From contig JACADX010000371.1 in NCBI GenBank assembly GCA_013389125.1, positions 1 to 5,864 of the forward strand: DNA of 5,864 nt. The letters run 5' to 3'. The position numbers were made by a program, and so were the translations under genes. The notes under the pieces were generated by a model, which was not told the origin of the DNA, did no database searches, and saw nothing but the letters and a program-made list of their open reading frames with translations. Positions 1 to 5,439 of the stretch are shown here, in pieces. Source of the DNA: Parvularculaceae bacterium. Lineage in GTDB: Bacteria > Pseudomonadota > Alphaproteobacteria > Caulobacterales > Parvularculaceae. How positions within the stretch are numbered: the first letter of the stretch is position 1; every line of letters begins with the position of its first letter.

Positions 1-1
1 C

Positions 2-175
2 AACATTGTCGGGGCGCCGGCGATCTCCTTGCCGCTCTCGATGTCAGCCAAGGGCCTGCCCATCGGGGCGATGTTCGGCGCGAAGAAGGGCGACGAGCGA
101 ACGCTCCTTGAACTCGCCTTCGAGCTTGAGGAGGCCGCGCCCTGGAGCGGCCGCCGCCCGCCGATTTTCGGGTGA
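2..175 (+). CDS. Amidase-signature family hydrolase, C-terminal fragment
   Basis: The gene enters from the left edge and only its last 57 codons are visible, ending at TGA 173-175. The reading frame is open from position 2 and begins NIVGAPAISLPLS, followed by GLPIGAMFGAKKGDERTLLELAFELE and ending EEAAPWSGRRPPIFG. The order 'N-x-x-G-x-P-A-x-S-x-P', then 'G-L-P-I-G', then a run ending 'LE-x-A-x-P-W' is the usual C-terminal end of amidase-signature enzymes, which hydrolyse amide bonds with a Ser-Ser-Lys triad. That triad lies upstream and cannot be checked here. Annotations such as 6-aminohexanoate-cyclic-dimer hydrolase are common for this type of tail, but the substrate cannot be inferred from a tail alone. 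The gene converges on purQ, which reads from the opposite strand and ends 98 bp away. Confidence 0.85.
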   Translation, partial: NIVGAPAISLPLSMSAKGLPIGAMFGAKKGDERTLLELAFELEEAAPWSGRRPPIFG

Positions 176-204
176 TGCGCGCTTCCAGCCTCGCTTGCGC
201 CCCG

Positions 205-226
205 TCTTCCTTTGGGGAGAGGAAGA
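205..226. terminator. Hairpin between converging genes, possible terminator
   Basis: TCTTCCTTT pairs with AGAGGAAGA (9 pairs, one of them G-T) around a GGGG loop in the 98-bp gap between the amidase and purQ stop codons. Its position suits a shared terminator. However, neither strand has a T-run after the stem, so it is not a classical intrinsic terminator. The pairing is seen directly; the terminator role is inferred. Confidence 0.35.
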
Positions 227-273
227 GAATCGCCGCGCGTTGCTCGGGTTGACGGCCTCAGGGACGCCGGCGG

Positions 274-939
274 TCAGCGCGCCGCCGCCTCGACAAGCCC
301 TTTGAAGAACAAGGCGCCGTCAACGCCGCCGAGCAGGGGCGAGATCACGCGCTCCGGGTGCGGCATCAGCCCCAGCACATTGCCGGCGTCGTTCATGATT
401 CCGGCGATGTCGCGCGCCGAACCGTTCGGATTGTCGACATAGCGGAAGACGATGCGGCCCTCGCTTTCGAGGCGGTCGAGCGTTTCCTTGTCGGCGAAAT
501 AATTGCCGTCATGATGCGCGACCGGAAAATCGACCGTCTGGCCCTTCTCGAAGGCGCTCGCGAAGATCGACTGATTGTTCTCGACTTTGAGCGTCACGGT
601 GCGGCAGACGAAGTTGAGACCGGCGTTCCTGAGGAGCGCGCCCGGCAGAAGGCCCGCCTCGGTGAGGATTTGAAACCCGTTGCAGATGCCGATGACGGGG
701 GTCCCCGACTTCGCCTTTTCGACGACGGCGCGCATGATCGGCGAACGGGCCGCCATCGCGCCGGAGCGCAGATAGTCGCCGTAGGAAAAGCCGCCGGGGA
801 GGACGACAAGGTCCGTATCGGGAAGATCGGTTTCGGCGTGCCACACCATCGCCGGCGGCTTGCCGGTCGCCTGTTCAAGGGCGACGGCGGCGTCGCGGTC
901 GCAGTTCGAGGCGGGAAAGACGATGACGGACGTTTTCAT
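274..939 (-). CDS. purQ: Phosphoribosylformylglycinamidine synthase subunit PurQ
   Basis: This 221-residue protein is the glutaminase subunit of FGAM synthase. It hydrolyses glutamine and passes ammonia to PurL, which converts FGAR to FGAM in the cytoplasmic purine pathway. The class I glutamine amidotransferase features are present: GGFSYGDYLRSG (about 49-60), the nucleophile elbow GICNGFQ with Cys86, and PHPE with His194 and Glu196. The length matches the stand-alone PurQ family (about 220-230 residues). I chose the ATG at 939-937 because the protein starts MKTSVIVFPASNCDRD, the normal family N-terminus, and GAGG lies a few bases upstream. The frame stays open upstream to 1113, but that stretch is not PurQ-like. 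The start codon overlaps the stop of a mini-ORF carrying a second copy of the purQ 5' end. No purL follows: the next gene converges on it. Confidence 0.96.
   Translation of the reverse strand: MKTSVIVFPASNCDRDAAVALEQATGKPPAMVWHAETDLPDTDLVVLPGGFSYGDYLRSGAMAARSPIMRAVVEKAKSGTPVIGICNGFQILTEAGLLPGALLRNAGLNFVCRTVTLKVENNQSIFASAFEKGQTVDFPVAHHDGNYFADKETLDRLESEGRIVFRYVDNPNGSARDIAGIMNDAGNVLGLMPHPERVISPLLGGVDGALFFKGLVEAAAR
886..939 (-). repeat. purQ 5'-end direct repeat, functional-gene copy
   Basis: These 54 bp are the first 18 codons of purQ. They match 996-1049 at 51 of 54 positions, with a constant offset of 110 bp. Similarity stops abruptly at the ATG on the upstream side and fades after codon 18 on the other. 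Confidence 0.95.
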
Positions 940-941
940 GC

Positions 942-959
942 GCGCCTCGCGCTCGGCGC
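942..959 (-). promoter_or_regulatory. Possible mRNA stem over the purQ ribosome binding site
   Basis: In the purQ message, GCGCC pairs with GGCGC around an 8-nt loop just before the ATG at 939. Part of the GAGG ribosome-binding sequence (945-948) lies within the stem. Ribosomes translating the overlapping mini-ORF would open the stem. In DNA this GC-rich, short pairings are common, so the call is tentative. Confidence 0.3.
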
Positions 960-995
960 CGCCGCCGCAATTTCGTATGTCCGCATTCTCGGACG

Positions 996-1049
996 GGCTG
1001 CGTCGCGGTCGCAATTCGAAGCGGGAAAGACGATGACGGACGTTTTCAT
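996..1049 (-). repeat. purQ 5'-end direct repeat, extra copy next to purS
   Basis: This is the second 54-bp copy, separated from the copy at 886-939 by 56 bp of unrelated DNA. The three differences are at 999/889, 1014/904 and 1020/910. Each falls at a third codon position (Ala17, Asn12, Ala10) and leaves the encoded peptide unchanged. Confidence 0.95.
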
Positions 1050-1052
1050 CGT

Positions 1053-1295
1053 TCAGGCCGAAATCTCGATCGAATAATTCTCCATCACCGGATTGGCGAG
1101 GAGCTTGCGGCACATGTCCTCGACCCTGGCGCGCGCCGCGGCTTCATTCGTTTCATCGAGCTTCATTTCGATGATTTTGCCCTGGCGCACATTTGCGGCG
1201 TCGGCGAAGCCAAGACCGTGGAGCGCGCCCTCAATCGCCTTGCCTTGCGGGTCAAGAACGCCTGATTTCAAGGTGACGGTGATCCGGGCTTTCAT
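1053..1295 (-). CDS. purS: Phosphoribosylformylglycinamidine synthase subunit PurS
   Basis: This 80-residue protein is the small structural subunit that bridges PurQ and PurL in the three-part FGAM synthase of alphaproteobacteria and Gram-positive bacteria. The N-terminus MKARITVTLKSGVLDPQG is the family signature, followed by IEGALHGLGF, VRQGKIIEMKL and a C-terminal LLANPVMENYSIEI. The length is normal for PurS (about 80 residues). The ATG at 1295-1293 follows GAGG (1300-1303) at a good distance. It is the first gene of the visible purine unit. Its stop lies 3 bases before the mini-ORF start and 113 bases before the full purQ start. purC, which often precedes purS in this group, is absent: a divergent transporter gene lies upstream instead. 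Confidence 0.96.
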   Translation of the reverse strand: MKARITVTLKSGVLDPQGKAIEGALHGLGFADAANVRQGKIIEMKLDETNEAAARARVEDMCRKLLANPVMENYSIEISA

Positions 1296-1458
1296 GGAAC
1301 CTCATTCAGAATCAAGGGCGTGCCTTTATTACGCGACCGCCATACTCCGGGCGGGAAAAACGCGCAACCGACGGCCGCGGGCGATTGCGCGCCCATTGCG
1401 TCAGGGCTAGCTTCCCGGCCTTCAATTGGGGCGTTCAACGGTTTCGAGGAGGATTTCC
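1296..1458. promoter_or_regulatory. Divergent intergenic region between purS and the transporter gene
   Basis: These 163 bp must hold promoters for both directions. On the purS side, TAATAA (minus strand, 1331-1326) is a possible -10 element, but I find no convincing -35 box at the right distance. No clear promoter is visible for the transporter; its ribosome binding site GAGGAGGA (1446-1453) is very strong. No purine riboswitch or PurR-like site was recognised. Confidence 0.4.
1361..1391. promoter_or_regulatory. 7-bp inverted repeat CGCGCAA/TTGCGCG
   Basis: CGCGCAA (1361-1367) is perfectly complementary to TTGCGCG (1385-1391), with 17 bases between. It lies midway between two divergent genes, so it could be a regulator binding site or a hairpin in the transporter leader. 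The repeat is seen directly; the role is unknown. Confidence 0.35.
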
Positions 1459-2817
1459 ATGCGTCGGTCGCTGTGGGCGAAGCCCGCGGGCGCGGCTGTC
1501 GTCGCCATGCTCGCGTCTTTTTCGTCGGCCTTTGCGTCAGAGGCGGGCGCAGCGGGCGCGACAGCCGGTTTTTCGATCGCCGGCATACCGCTGGAGTTCA
1601 TCCTCTTCGGCGCGACGCTGCTCGGCGTCGCGCTCTTTCACCGCCGGACGTTTACGGTCGCCGTCACGGGCCTTGCCGCCATCATCACCTACAAGTTCTT
1701 CGTCACCGGCTTTCACGCCGGTCCGGGGCTTGAAGGCCTCAAAGACCACATGTGGCATGAGCGCATCGTGCTCTCGAACCTCTTTCTCCTCCTTCTCGGG
1801 TTTGCGGTCCTGTCGCGGCATTTCGAGGATTCGAAGGCGCCCGAAGCGATGCCGCGCATTCTTCCCGATAACTGGCTGGGCGGCGTCGCGCTTCTCGGCA
1901 TGGTGTTCGTGATTTCGAGCTTCCTTGACAACATCGCCGCGGCCCTGATCGGCGGCGTCGTCGCGCGCCATGTCTACAAGCGCGTCTATATCGGCTATCT
2001 CGCCGGCATCGTCGCGGCGTCGAACGCCGGCGGCTCGGGTTCCGTCGTCGGCGACACGACGACGACGATGATGTGGATCGACGGCGTCTCGCCGCCCGAC
2101 GTCCTGCATGCCTATGTCGCGGCGGGGACGGCGTTTCTCATCTTCGCCATTCCGCTTGGGATCATTCAGCAGATCCACTCGCCGATCCAGAAACATCGCG
2201 AGGGCGACTTCAAGGTCGACTGGACGCGGGTCGGCGTCGTCGGCTTCATCCTCGTCTCGGCGGTCGGGGCGAATGTCTATGCGAATTTGTTCCAGCCGCA
2301 CCTGCTTGACCTCTATCCGGTCATCGGCCTCGGCGTCTGGGCGGCGATCCTCGTCGCCGCGATCATTCGGCTGCCAAATCTCGGCGTCGCGTTTTCGAGC
2401 GTCAAGGGAACGCTGTTCCTCCTTTCCCTTGTCACTTGCGCTTCCTTGATGCCGGTCGAGAAACTGCCGCCGGCAAGCTGGGAGACGGCGCTGACCCTCG
2501 GCTTTGTGTCGGCGGTCTTCGACAATATTCCGCTGACCGCGCTGGCGCTCGAGCAAGGCGGCTATGACTGGGGCATGCTCGCTTACGCCGTCGGCTTCGG
2601 CGGCTCTATGATCTGGTTCGGATCGTCCGCAGGCGTTGCGATCTCCAATCAATACCCGGAAGCGAAATCGGCGTTCCGCTGGCTCCTGCACGGCTGGTGG
2701 GTGGCGCTCGCCTATGTCGTCGGTTTCTTCGCACTGCTCCACACGCTTGGCTGGCAGCCTCACGAGCCGCACAAGGCGGATCGCGCGGCGCCGACGGCGA
2801 TCGAGCAACAGCACTGA
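1459..2817 (+). CDS. NhaD-like / IT-superfamily membrane transporter
   Basis: This 452-residue integral membrane protein has two related halves, as expected for the ion transporter (IT) superfamily that includes NhaD sodium/proton antiporters, ArsB and citrate permeases. The first half has FLDNIAAALIGG (155-166) and SNAGGSGSVVGDTTTTMMW (188-206), close to the 'DN' and 'SNAGG-x-x-x-x-x-GD-x-TTT-M-x-W' motifs of NhaD. The second half has the matching FDNIPLTALAL (354-364) and a glycine/serine-rich GGSMIWFGSSAGVAISNQYP (381-400). Several hydrophobic segments of transmembrane length are visible, and the first 30 residues look like a signal peptide or first helix ending SSAFASEA. The ATG at 1459 was chosen for its strong GAGGAGGA site 5 bases upstream; a TTG at 1426 is open but unsupported. 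NhaD-type Na+/H+ exchange at the inner membrane is the best guess, while a carboxylate transport role remains possible. It probably shares a transcript with the peptidase that follows after 62 bp. Confidence 0.82.
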   Translation: MRRSLWAKPAGAAVVAMLASFSSAFASEAGAAGATAGFSIAGIPLEFILFGATLLGVALFHRRTFTVAVTGLAAIITYKFFVTGFHAGPGLEGLKDHMWHERIVLSNLFLLLLGFAVLSRHFEDSKAPEAMPRILPDNWLGGVALLGMVFVISSFLDNIAAALIGGVVARHVYKRVYIGYLAGIVAASNAGGSGSVVGDTTTTMMWIDGVSPPDVLHAYVAAGTAFLIFAIPLGIIQQIHSPIQKHREGDFKVDWTRVGVVGFILVSAVGANVYANLFQPHLLDLYPVIGLGVWAAILVAAIIRLPNLGVAFSSVKGTLFLLSLVTCASLMPVEKLPPASWETALTLGFVSAVFDNIPLTALALEQGGYDWGMLAYAVGFGGSMIWFGSSAGVAISNQYPEAKSAFRWLLHGWWVALAYVVGFFALLHTLGWQPHEPHKADRAAPTAIEQQH

Positions 2818-2879
2818 CAAAGCGACGAACAACGGACACGGTCAAAGCGCTTACGCCCGTCGCTCAACAGGAGAAGATC

Positions 2880-4268
2880 ATGAAACGCCTTATGCTTGCG
2901 ATCACGGCGGCGCTTATTCCCGTCGCCGCTTCGGCCGCGACCCCGGAAGACGAGGCTTATGCGCGCGCGCTGATCGAAAAGGCGGTGAGCTTCAAGTCGA
3001 CGGCCAAGCACGGCGAAACGCCAAAAATGGCGGCTTGGCTCGCGGGCGAATTTCGCAAGGCCGGCTTTAAAAAGGAGGACGTCGAAATTGTCCCGGCCGG
3101 CAAGTCCGTCGGCCTGATCGTCCGCTATCGCGGCGATCAAAGCGCCGGCAAGGCGCCGGTCGTCTTTCTCGGACACATGGACGCCGTCGAGGCCGATCCG
3201 GCGGACTGGACGACGGATCCGTTCAAGCTGGTCGAAAAGGACGGCGTTTTCTACGGCCGCGGGCTCGTCGACAACAAATACGGGGTCATCGACCTTACGC
3301 AGACCTTCGTCCGCCTGAAGAAGGAGGGCTTCACGCCGACCCGCGACCTCGTCATCGCTTTCAGCGGCGATGAGGAAACCGAGATGGCGACGACTCGCGC
3401 GCTGGCTGAAAAATTGAAGGACGCAGCGTTCGCCCTCAACAGCGACGCCGGCGGCGGGTCCGAAGGCGTCGATGGCAAGCCGACGGTCTATTACATCCAG
3501 GCGGCGGAAAAGACCTACGCGACGTTCGAACTGACAATCCGGAATTCCGGCGGGCATTCATCGCAGCCGCGCGCCGATAATGCGATCTACGAGCTTGCTT
3601 CGGCGCTCAAGAAAATCGAAGCGCATCAGTTCCCGGTGATGTGGAACGACATCACGCTACGAAGCTTCGAGGCGAGCGCTGCAAATGCGGACGAAAAAAC
3701 CGCCGAGGCGCTGCGCCGCTTCGTGAACAAGCCCGGGGACAAGAAAGCGGTCAAGACGCTTTCCGGCGCGACGCATTATAACGCCGTGATGCGCACGACC
3801 TGCGTTGCGACGATGCTGAAGGGCGGCCACGCGGAGAACGCCTTGCCGCAGGCGGCGACGGCGACCGTCAACTGCCGCATATTTCCGGGCGTTTCCGTCG
3901 ACGACGTGAAGGCGGAGCTCGCCCGCGTCGCCGGCGATCCGAAGATCGAGTTCGCGACGCTCGGCGAGCCCGTCGAAAGCCCGGCCTCTGTCCTGACGCC
4001 GGAGATCGAATCGGCGGTCATTGCCGCCGTCCGAACGCGCTATCCCGACGCGTCCGCCGTTCCCTATATGGAAGCCGGCGGCACGGACGGGCTGCATTTT
4101 CGCCGCGCCGGCGTTCCGACCTTCGCGGTCGGCTCGCTTGTCCTTCGCGAAACGGACGAGCCGAACTATCACGGCATGAACGAGACTCTGCGCGTCGACG
4201 CCTTCTACGCCGGCCTTGATCACTGGACCCGCATCATCAAGGCGCTGGCGAGCCCCGCAGCGCCGTGA
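2880..4268 (+). CDS. Secreted M20-family zinc metallopeptidase
   Basis: This 462-residue enzyme belongs to the M20/M25/M40 family, which cleaves peptides, dipeptides or N-acylated amino acids with a di-zinc centre. Residues 1-20 (MKRLMLAITAALIPVAASAA) form a clear signal peptide, so it should act in the periplasm. Expected metal and catalytic residues are all visible: His99-x-Asp101 in FLGHMDAV, the bridging Asp131 in GRGLVDNKYG, Glu165-Glu166 in SGDEETEM, Asp189 in NSDAGGG, and His431 in NYHGMNE. The inserted dimerisation domain contains GGHSSQPR with His226. GTDGLHFRRAGVPTF (about 401-415) is the usual closing motif. The ATG at 2880 has AGGAG 6 bases upstream. An in-frame GTG at 2697 would overlap the transporter and bury the signal peptide, so it was rejected. 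The substrate cannot be read from the sequence. No rearrangement or missing active-site residue was seen. Confidence 0.92.
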   Translation: MKRLMLAITAALIPVAASAATPEDEAYARALIEKAVSFKSTAKHGETPKMAAWLAGEFRKAGFKKEDVEIVPAGKSVGLIVRYRGDQSAGKAPVVFLGHMDAVEADPADWTTDPFKLVEKDGVFYGRGLVDNKYGVIDLTQTFVRLKKEGFTPTRDLVIAFSGDEETEMATTRALAEKLKDAAFALNSDAGGGSEGVDGKPTVYYIQAAEKTYATFELTIRNSGGHSSQPRADNAIYELASALKKIEAHQFPVMWNDITLRSFEASAANADEKTAEALRRFVNKPGDKKAVKTLSGATHYNAVMRTTCVATMLKGGHAENALPQAATATVNCRIFPGVSVDDVKAELARVAGDPKIEFATLGEPVESPASVLTPEIESAVIAAVRTRYPDASAVPYMEAGGTDGLHFRRAGVPTFAVGSLVLRETDEPNYHGMNETLRVDAFYAGLDHWTRIIKALASPAAP

Positions 4269-4272
4269 GGCG

Positions 4273-5007
4273 TCAGAAGCCGTAGCTCAGGAAAAAGCGG
4301 AAATCGACATCGGTCGGATCGTCGGAGATTCCAAACAGCGCACTGAGTTCGAATTTCACCTGGTCCGTCAGCTTGCCTTTGACGATCGGGCCGACTTGAT
4401 GGCGTTGCTCGTCGAATGAGCCGATATGGGCGGTCGTGTTGAAATTGTTGAAGGCCTGGACGCCGACACGGTATTTCGGGTGGATTTTGAGCGTCAGCTC
4501 TTCGCGCGTTTCAATTGAAAGCCCGCCGCGGTGGTTGTCGCCGAGCTCCTTGCCAAGAAGGAGCACCGAGCGAAGCTCCAGCGCCTTGCTGAGTTCAAAG
4601 GCATTGTGCCAGCCAATGCGGACGCGGTCCGGTTTCCCGTCGATCGTCGAAAGGATGCCGTCAAGGCGAATCGCCGAGTCCCAGCCATTCGTTTTCTCGC
4701 TTTCCAGAAACTGATAGAGCGCCTCGGCGCTCACCGCCTGGACCTCAAGCGCCTCTCCGCCCTTGTTCCCCATCAGCACCAGAACGCGCCCGCGCAGGCT
4801 GTCGTCAAAGCCGTGCTGGTAATGGAGGCGATGGGTGAAGGATTCCTCCCTTCCGTCATTGTCCGGCGAAAAAGCGAACCGGTACTCGACGACGTCTTCC
4901 CCGGCCTTGACGTCGGAGCCGGAGACGCCGCTGACGCTCTGGGCTGCGGCGGTTCCGAAAAGGACGGCCGAGGCAAGGGCCGCGCCGACGATGTTTTTGA
5001 AGCGCAT
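4273..5007 (-). CDS. Exported protein, probable outer-membrane beta-barrel
   Basis: I do not recognise a named family. The 244-residue protein starts MRFKNIVGAALASAVLFGTAAAQS, a typical signal peptide with likely cleavage after Ala22. The mature part is rich in short alternating strands (VVEYRFAFS, RLHYQHGF, GRVLVLMG, KFELSALFG, VDFRFFLSYGF). It ends in phenylalanine after alternating hydrophobic residues, the C-terminal signature recognised by the BAM machinery for outer-membrane barrels. The length suits a small barrel of roughly 8-12 strands. The ATG at 5007-5005 has TAAGGA about 8 bases upstream (minus strand). The stop is only 4 bp from the stop of the convergent peptidase gene, so the two transcripts must overlap at their 3' ends unless termination is very tight. 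An ACGCA-N5-TGCGC site lies directly upstream of its ribosome binding site. A soluble periplasmic beta protein is the alternative. Confidence 0.75.
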   Translation of the reverse strand: MRFKNIVGAALASAVLFGTAAAQSVSGVSGSDVKAGEDVVEYRFAFSPDNDGREESFTHRLHYQHGFDDSLRGRVLVLMGNKGGEALEVQAVSAEALYQFLESEKTNGWDSAIRLDGILSTIDGKPDRVRIGWHNAFELSKALELRSVLLLGKELGDNHRGGLSIETREELTLKIHPKYRVGVQAFNNFNTTAHIGSFDEQRHQVGPIVKGKLTDQVKFELSALFGISDDPTDVDFRFFLSYGF

Positions 5008-5020
5008 TCAGTGCATCCTT

Positions 5021-5035
5021 ACGCAAAATTTGCGC
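5021..5035. promoter_or_regulatory. Candidate operator site 1, ACGCA-AAATT-TGCGC
   Basis: The arms match the GCGCA-N5-TGCGC pattern at 9 of 10 positions. The AT-rich centre makes a longer symmetric core, CGCAAA-A-TTTGCG (5022-5034). It abuts the ribosome binding site of the barrel gene (TAAGG, minus strand 5020-5016), a position from which a bound protein would block transcription of that gene. Confidence 0.5.
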
Positions 5036-5093
5036 CCGAATAGGCGGCGTCGATGAAGGATTGATGACGCTTCGGCGACGGAACCGTGAAACT

Positions 5094-5108
5094 GCGCATA
5101 AAGTGCGC
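5094..5108. promoter_or_regulatory. Candidate operator site 2, GCGCA-TAAAG-TGCGC
   Basis: A perfect 5-bp inverted repeat with a 5-base spacer, centred 73 bp from site 1, about seven helical turns. It lies about 90 bp upstream of the barrel gene start. Confidence 0.5.
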
Positions 5109-5264
5109 GTGCGGCGCGGCGAGGGCCGCCCCGCCCGGGCGGCGCCGGTCAATCGGCAGCCGCGCCTTTGCGCCCTGATTTGGCCGCTTCGCCGCTCCAT
5201 ACACATCAGTAGACGGAGCAATAAGGCGTCGCCGGCGCGAGGCGGGCGCCGCGGCGCGGCAAAA

Positions 5265-5279
5265 GCGCAAGGGGTGCGC
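5265..5279. promoter_or_regulatory. Candidate operator site 3, GCGCA-AGGGG-TGCGC
   Basis: A perfect 5-bp inverted repeat with the same arms and spacer length as site 2 but a G-rich spacer. Its spacer departs most from the others, so it could be a weaker site or a chance match. Confidence 0.42.
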
Positions 5280-5318
5280 ATTCGGCGCGCGACGGCGGCG
5301 GCGCGCGGTGTTCCGCAT

Positions 5319-5333
5319 ACGCATTAAGTGCGC
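5319..5333. promoter_or_regulatory. Candidate operator site 4, ACGCA-TTAAG-TGCGC
   Basis: It matches the arm pattern at 9 of 10 positions and is centred 54 bp from site 3, about five helical turns. With site 2 it shares a longer stretch, CGCATWAAGTGCGCG (5095-5109 and 5320-5334), differing at one base of 15. It lies about 145 bp before the lipoprotein start. Confidence 0.5.
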
Positions 5334-5410
5334 GCCGGCCCTCCAAGCGTCACAAACATGCAATCGAACCATCACGCCCCTGTCGCAGTCGATCGTTAAC
5401 GGTCCGCCGC

Positions 5411-5439
5411 GTTCGACGGGAGCAGGTGCGCCGTCGAAC
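5411..5439. promoter_or_regulatory. Perfect 9-bp stem-loop upstream of the lipoprotein gene
   Basis: GTTCGACGG (5411-5419) is exactly complementary to CCGTCGAAC (5431-5439) across an 11-base loop, ending 39 bp before the lipoprotein ATG. There is no T-run after it, so it is not an intrinsic terminator. A 5'-leader hairpin or a regulator binding site are both possible. Confidence 0.45.

Larger units (their letters stand above)
936..1049 (-). pseudogene. Truncated extra purQ start (37-codon mini-ORF)
   Basis: Reading from ATG 1049-1047, the frame encodes the same 18 residues as the PurQ N-terminus (MKTSVIVFPASNCDRDAA). It then leaves PurQ and ends after RPRMRTYEIAAAAPSARRA, 37 residues in all, at TGA 938-936. 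That stop overlaps the ATG of the full purQ in an ATGA arrangement typical of translational coupling. The ATG sits 3 bases after the purS stop, exactly where purQ would be expected to start in a compact purS-purQ operon. The fragment has no Cys-His-Glu catalytic residues, so it cannot be a glutaminase. It may be a dead duplication remnant or a translated leader that feeds ribosomes to the real purQ. I see no strong Shine-Dalgarno sequence before it, so translation would probably depend on ribosomes finishing purS. The ORF and overlap are seen directly; any function is inferred. Confidence 0.8.

Noticed and set aside
358..1077. 239-residue open frame antisense to purQ
   Set aside because: It lies opposite a confident purQ. 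It has no family signature, and its repeated peptide only reflects the purQ direct repeat.
274..1113. Longer 279-residue version of PurQ
   Set aside because: The extra N-terminal 58 residues overlap purS and read the duplicated segment in the wrong frame. The start at 939 gives the standard PurQ N-terminus and length.
1185..1198. GCGCA-CATT-TGCG near-match to the operator-like sites, inside purS
   Set aside because: The spacer is 4 rather than 5 bases, the second arm is incomplete, and it lies in conserved coding sequence. It is probably chance.
1537..2832. 431-residue open frame antisense to the transporter gene
   Set aside because: It is extremely rich in Arg, Asp and Glu with no recognisable family, and it mirrors the codon bias of the real gene. 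The + strand frame has the transporter motifs, membrane helices and a strong ribosome binding site.
2821..2864. AGCGAC/GTCGCT inverted repeat and AAGCGCTT palindrome in the transporter-peptidase gap
   Set aside because: The arms are short, the loop is 32 bases and there is no T-run, so I do not count it as a terminator or operator.
2697..2879. 61-residue N-terminal extension of the M20 peptidase
   Set aside because: It would overlap the transporter's coding sequence and bury a clear signal peptide. The ATG at 2880 has a well-placed AGGAG.
2760..3557. 265-residue open frame antisense to the peptidase
   Set aside because: It is arginine-rich with no motif or ribosome binding site, while the sense strand carries a complete M20 active site.
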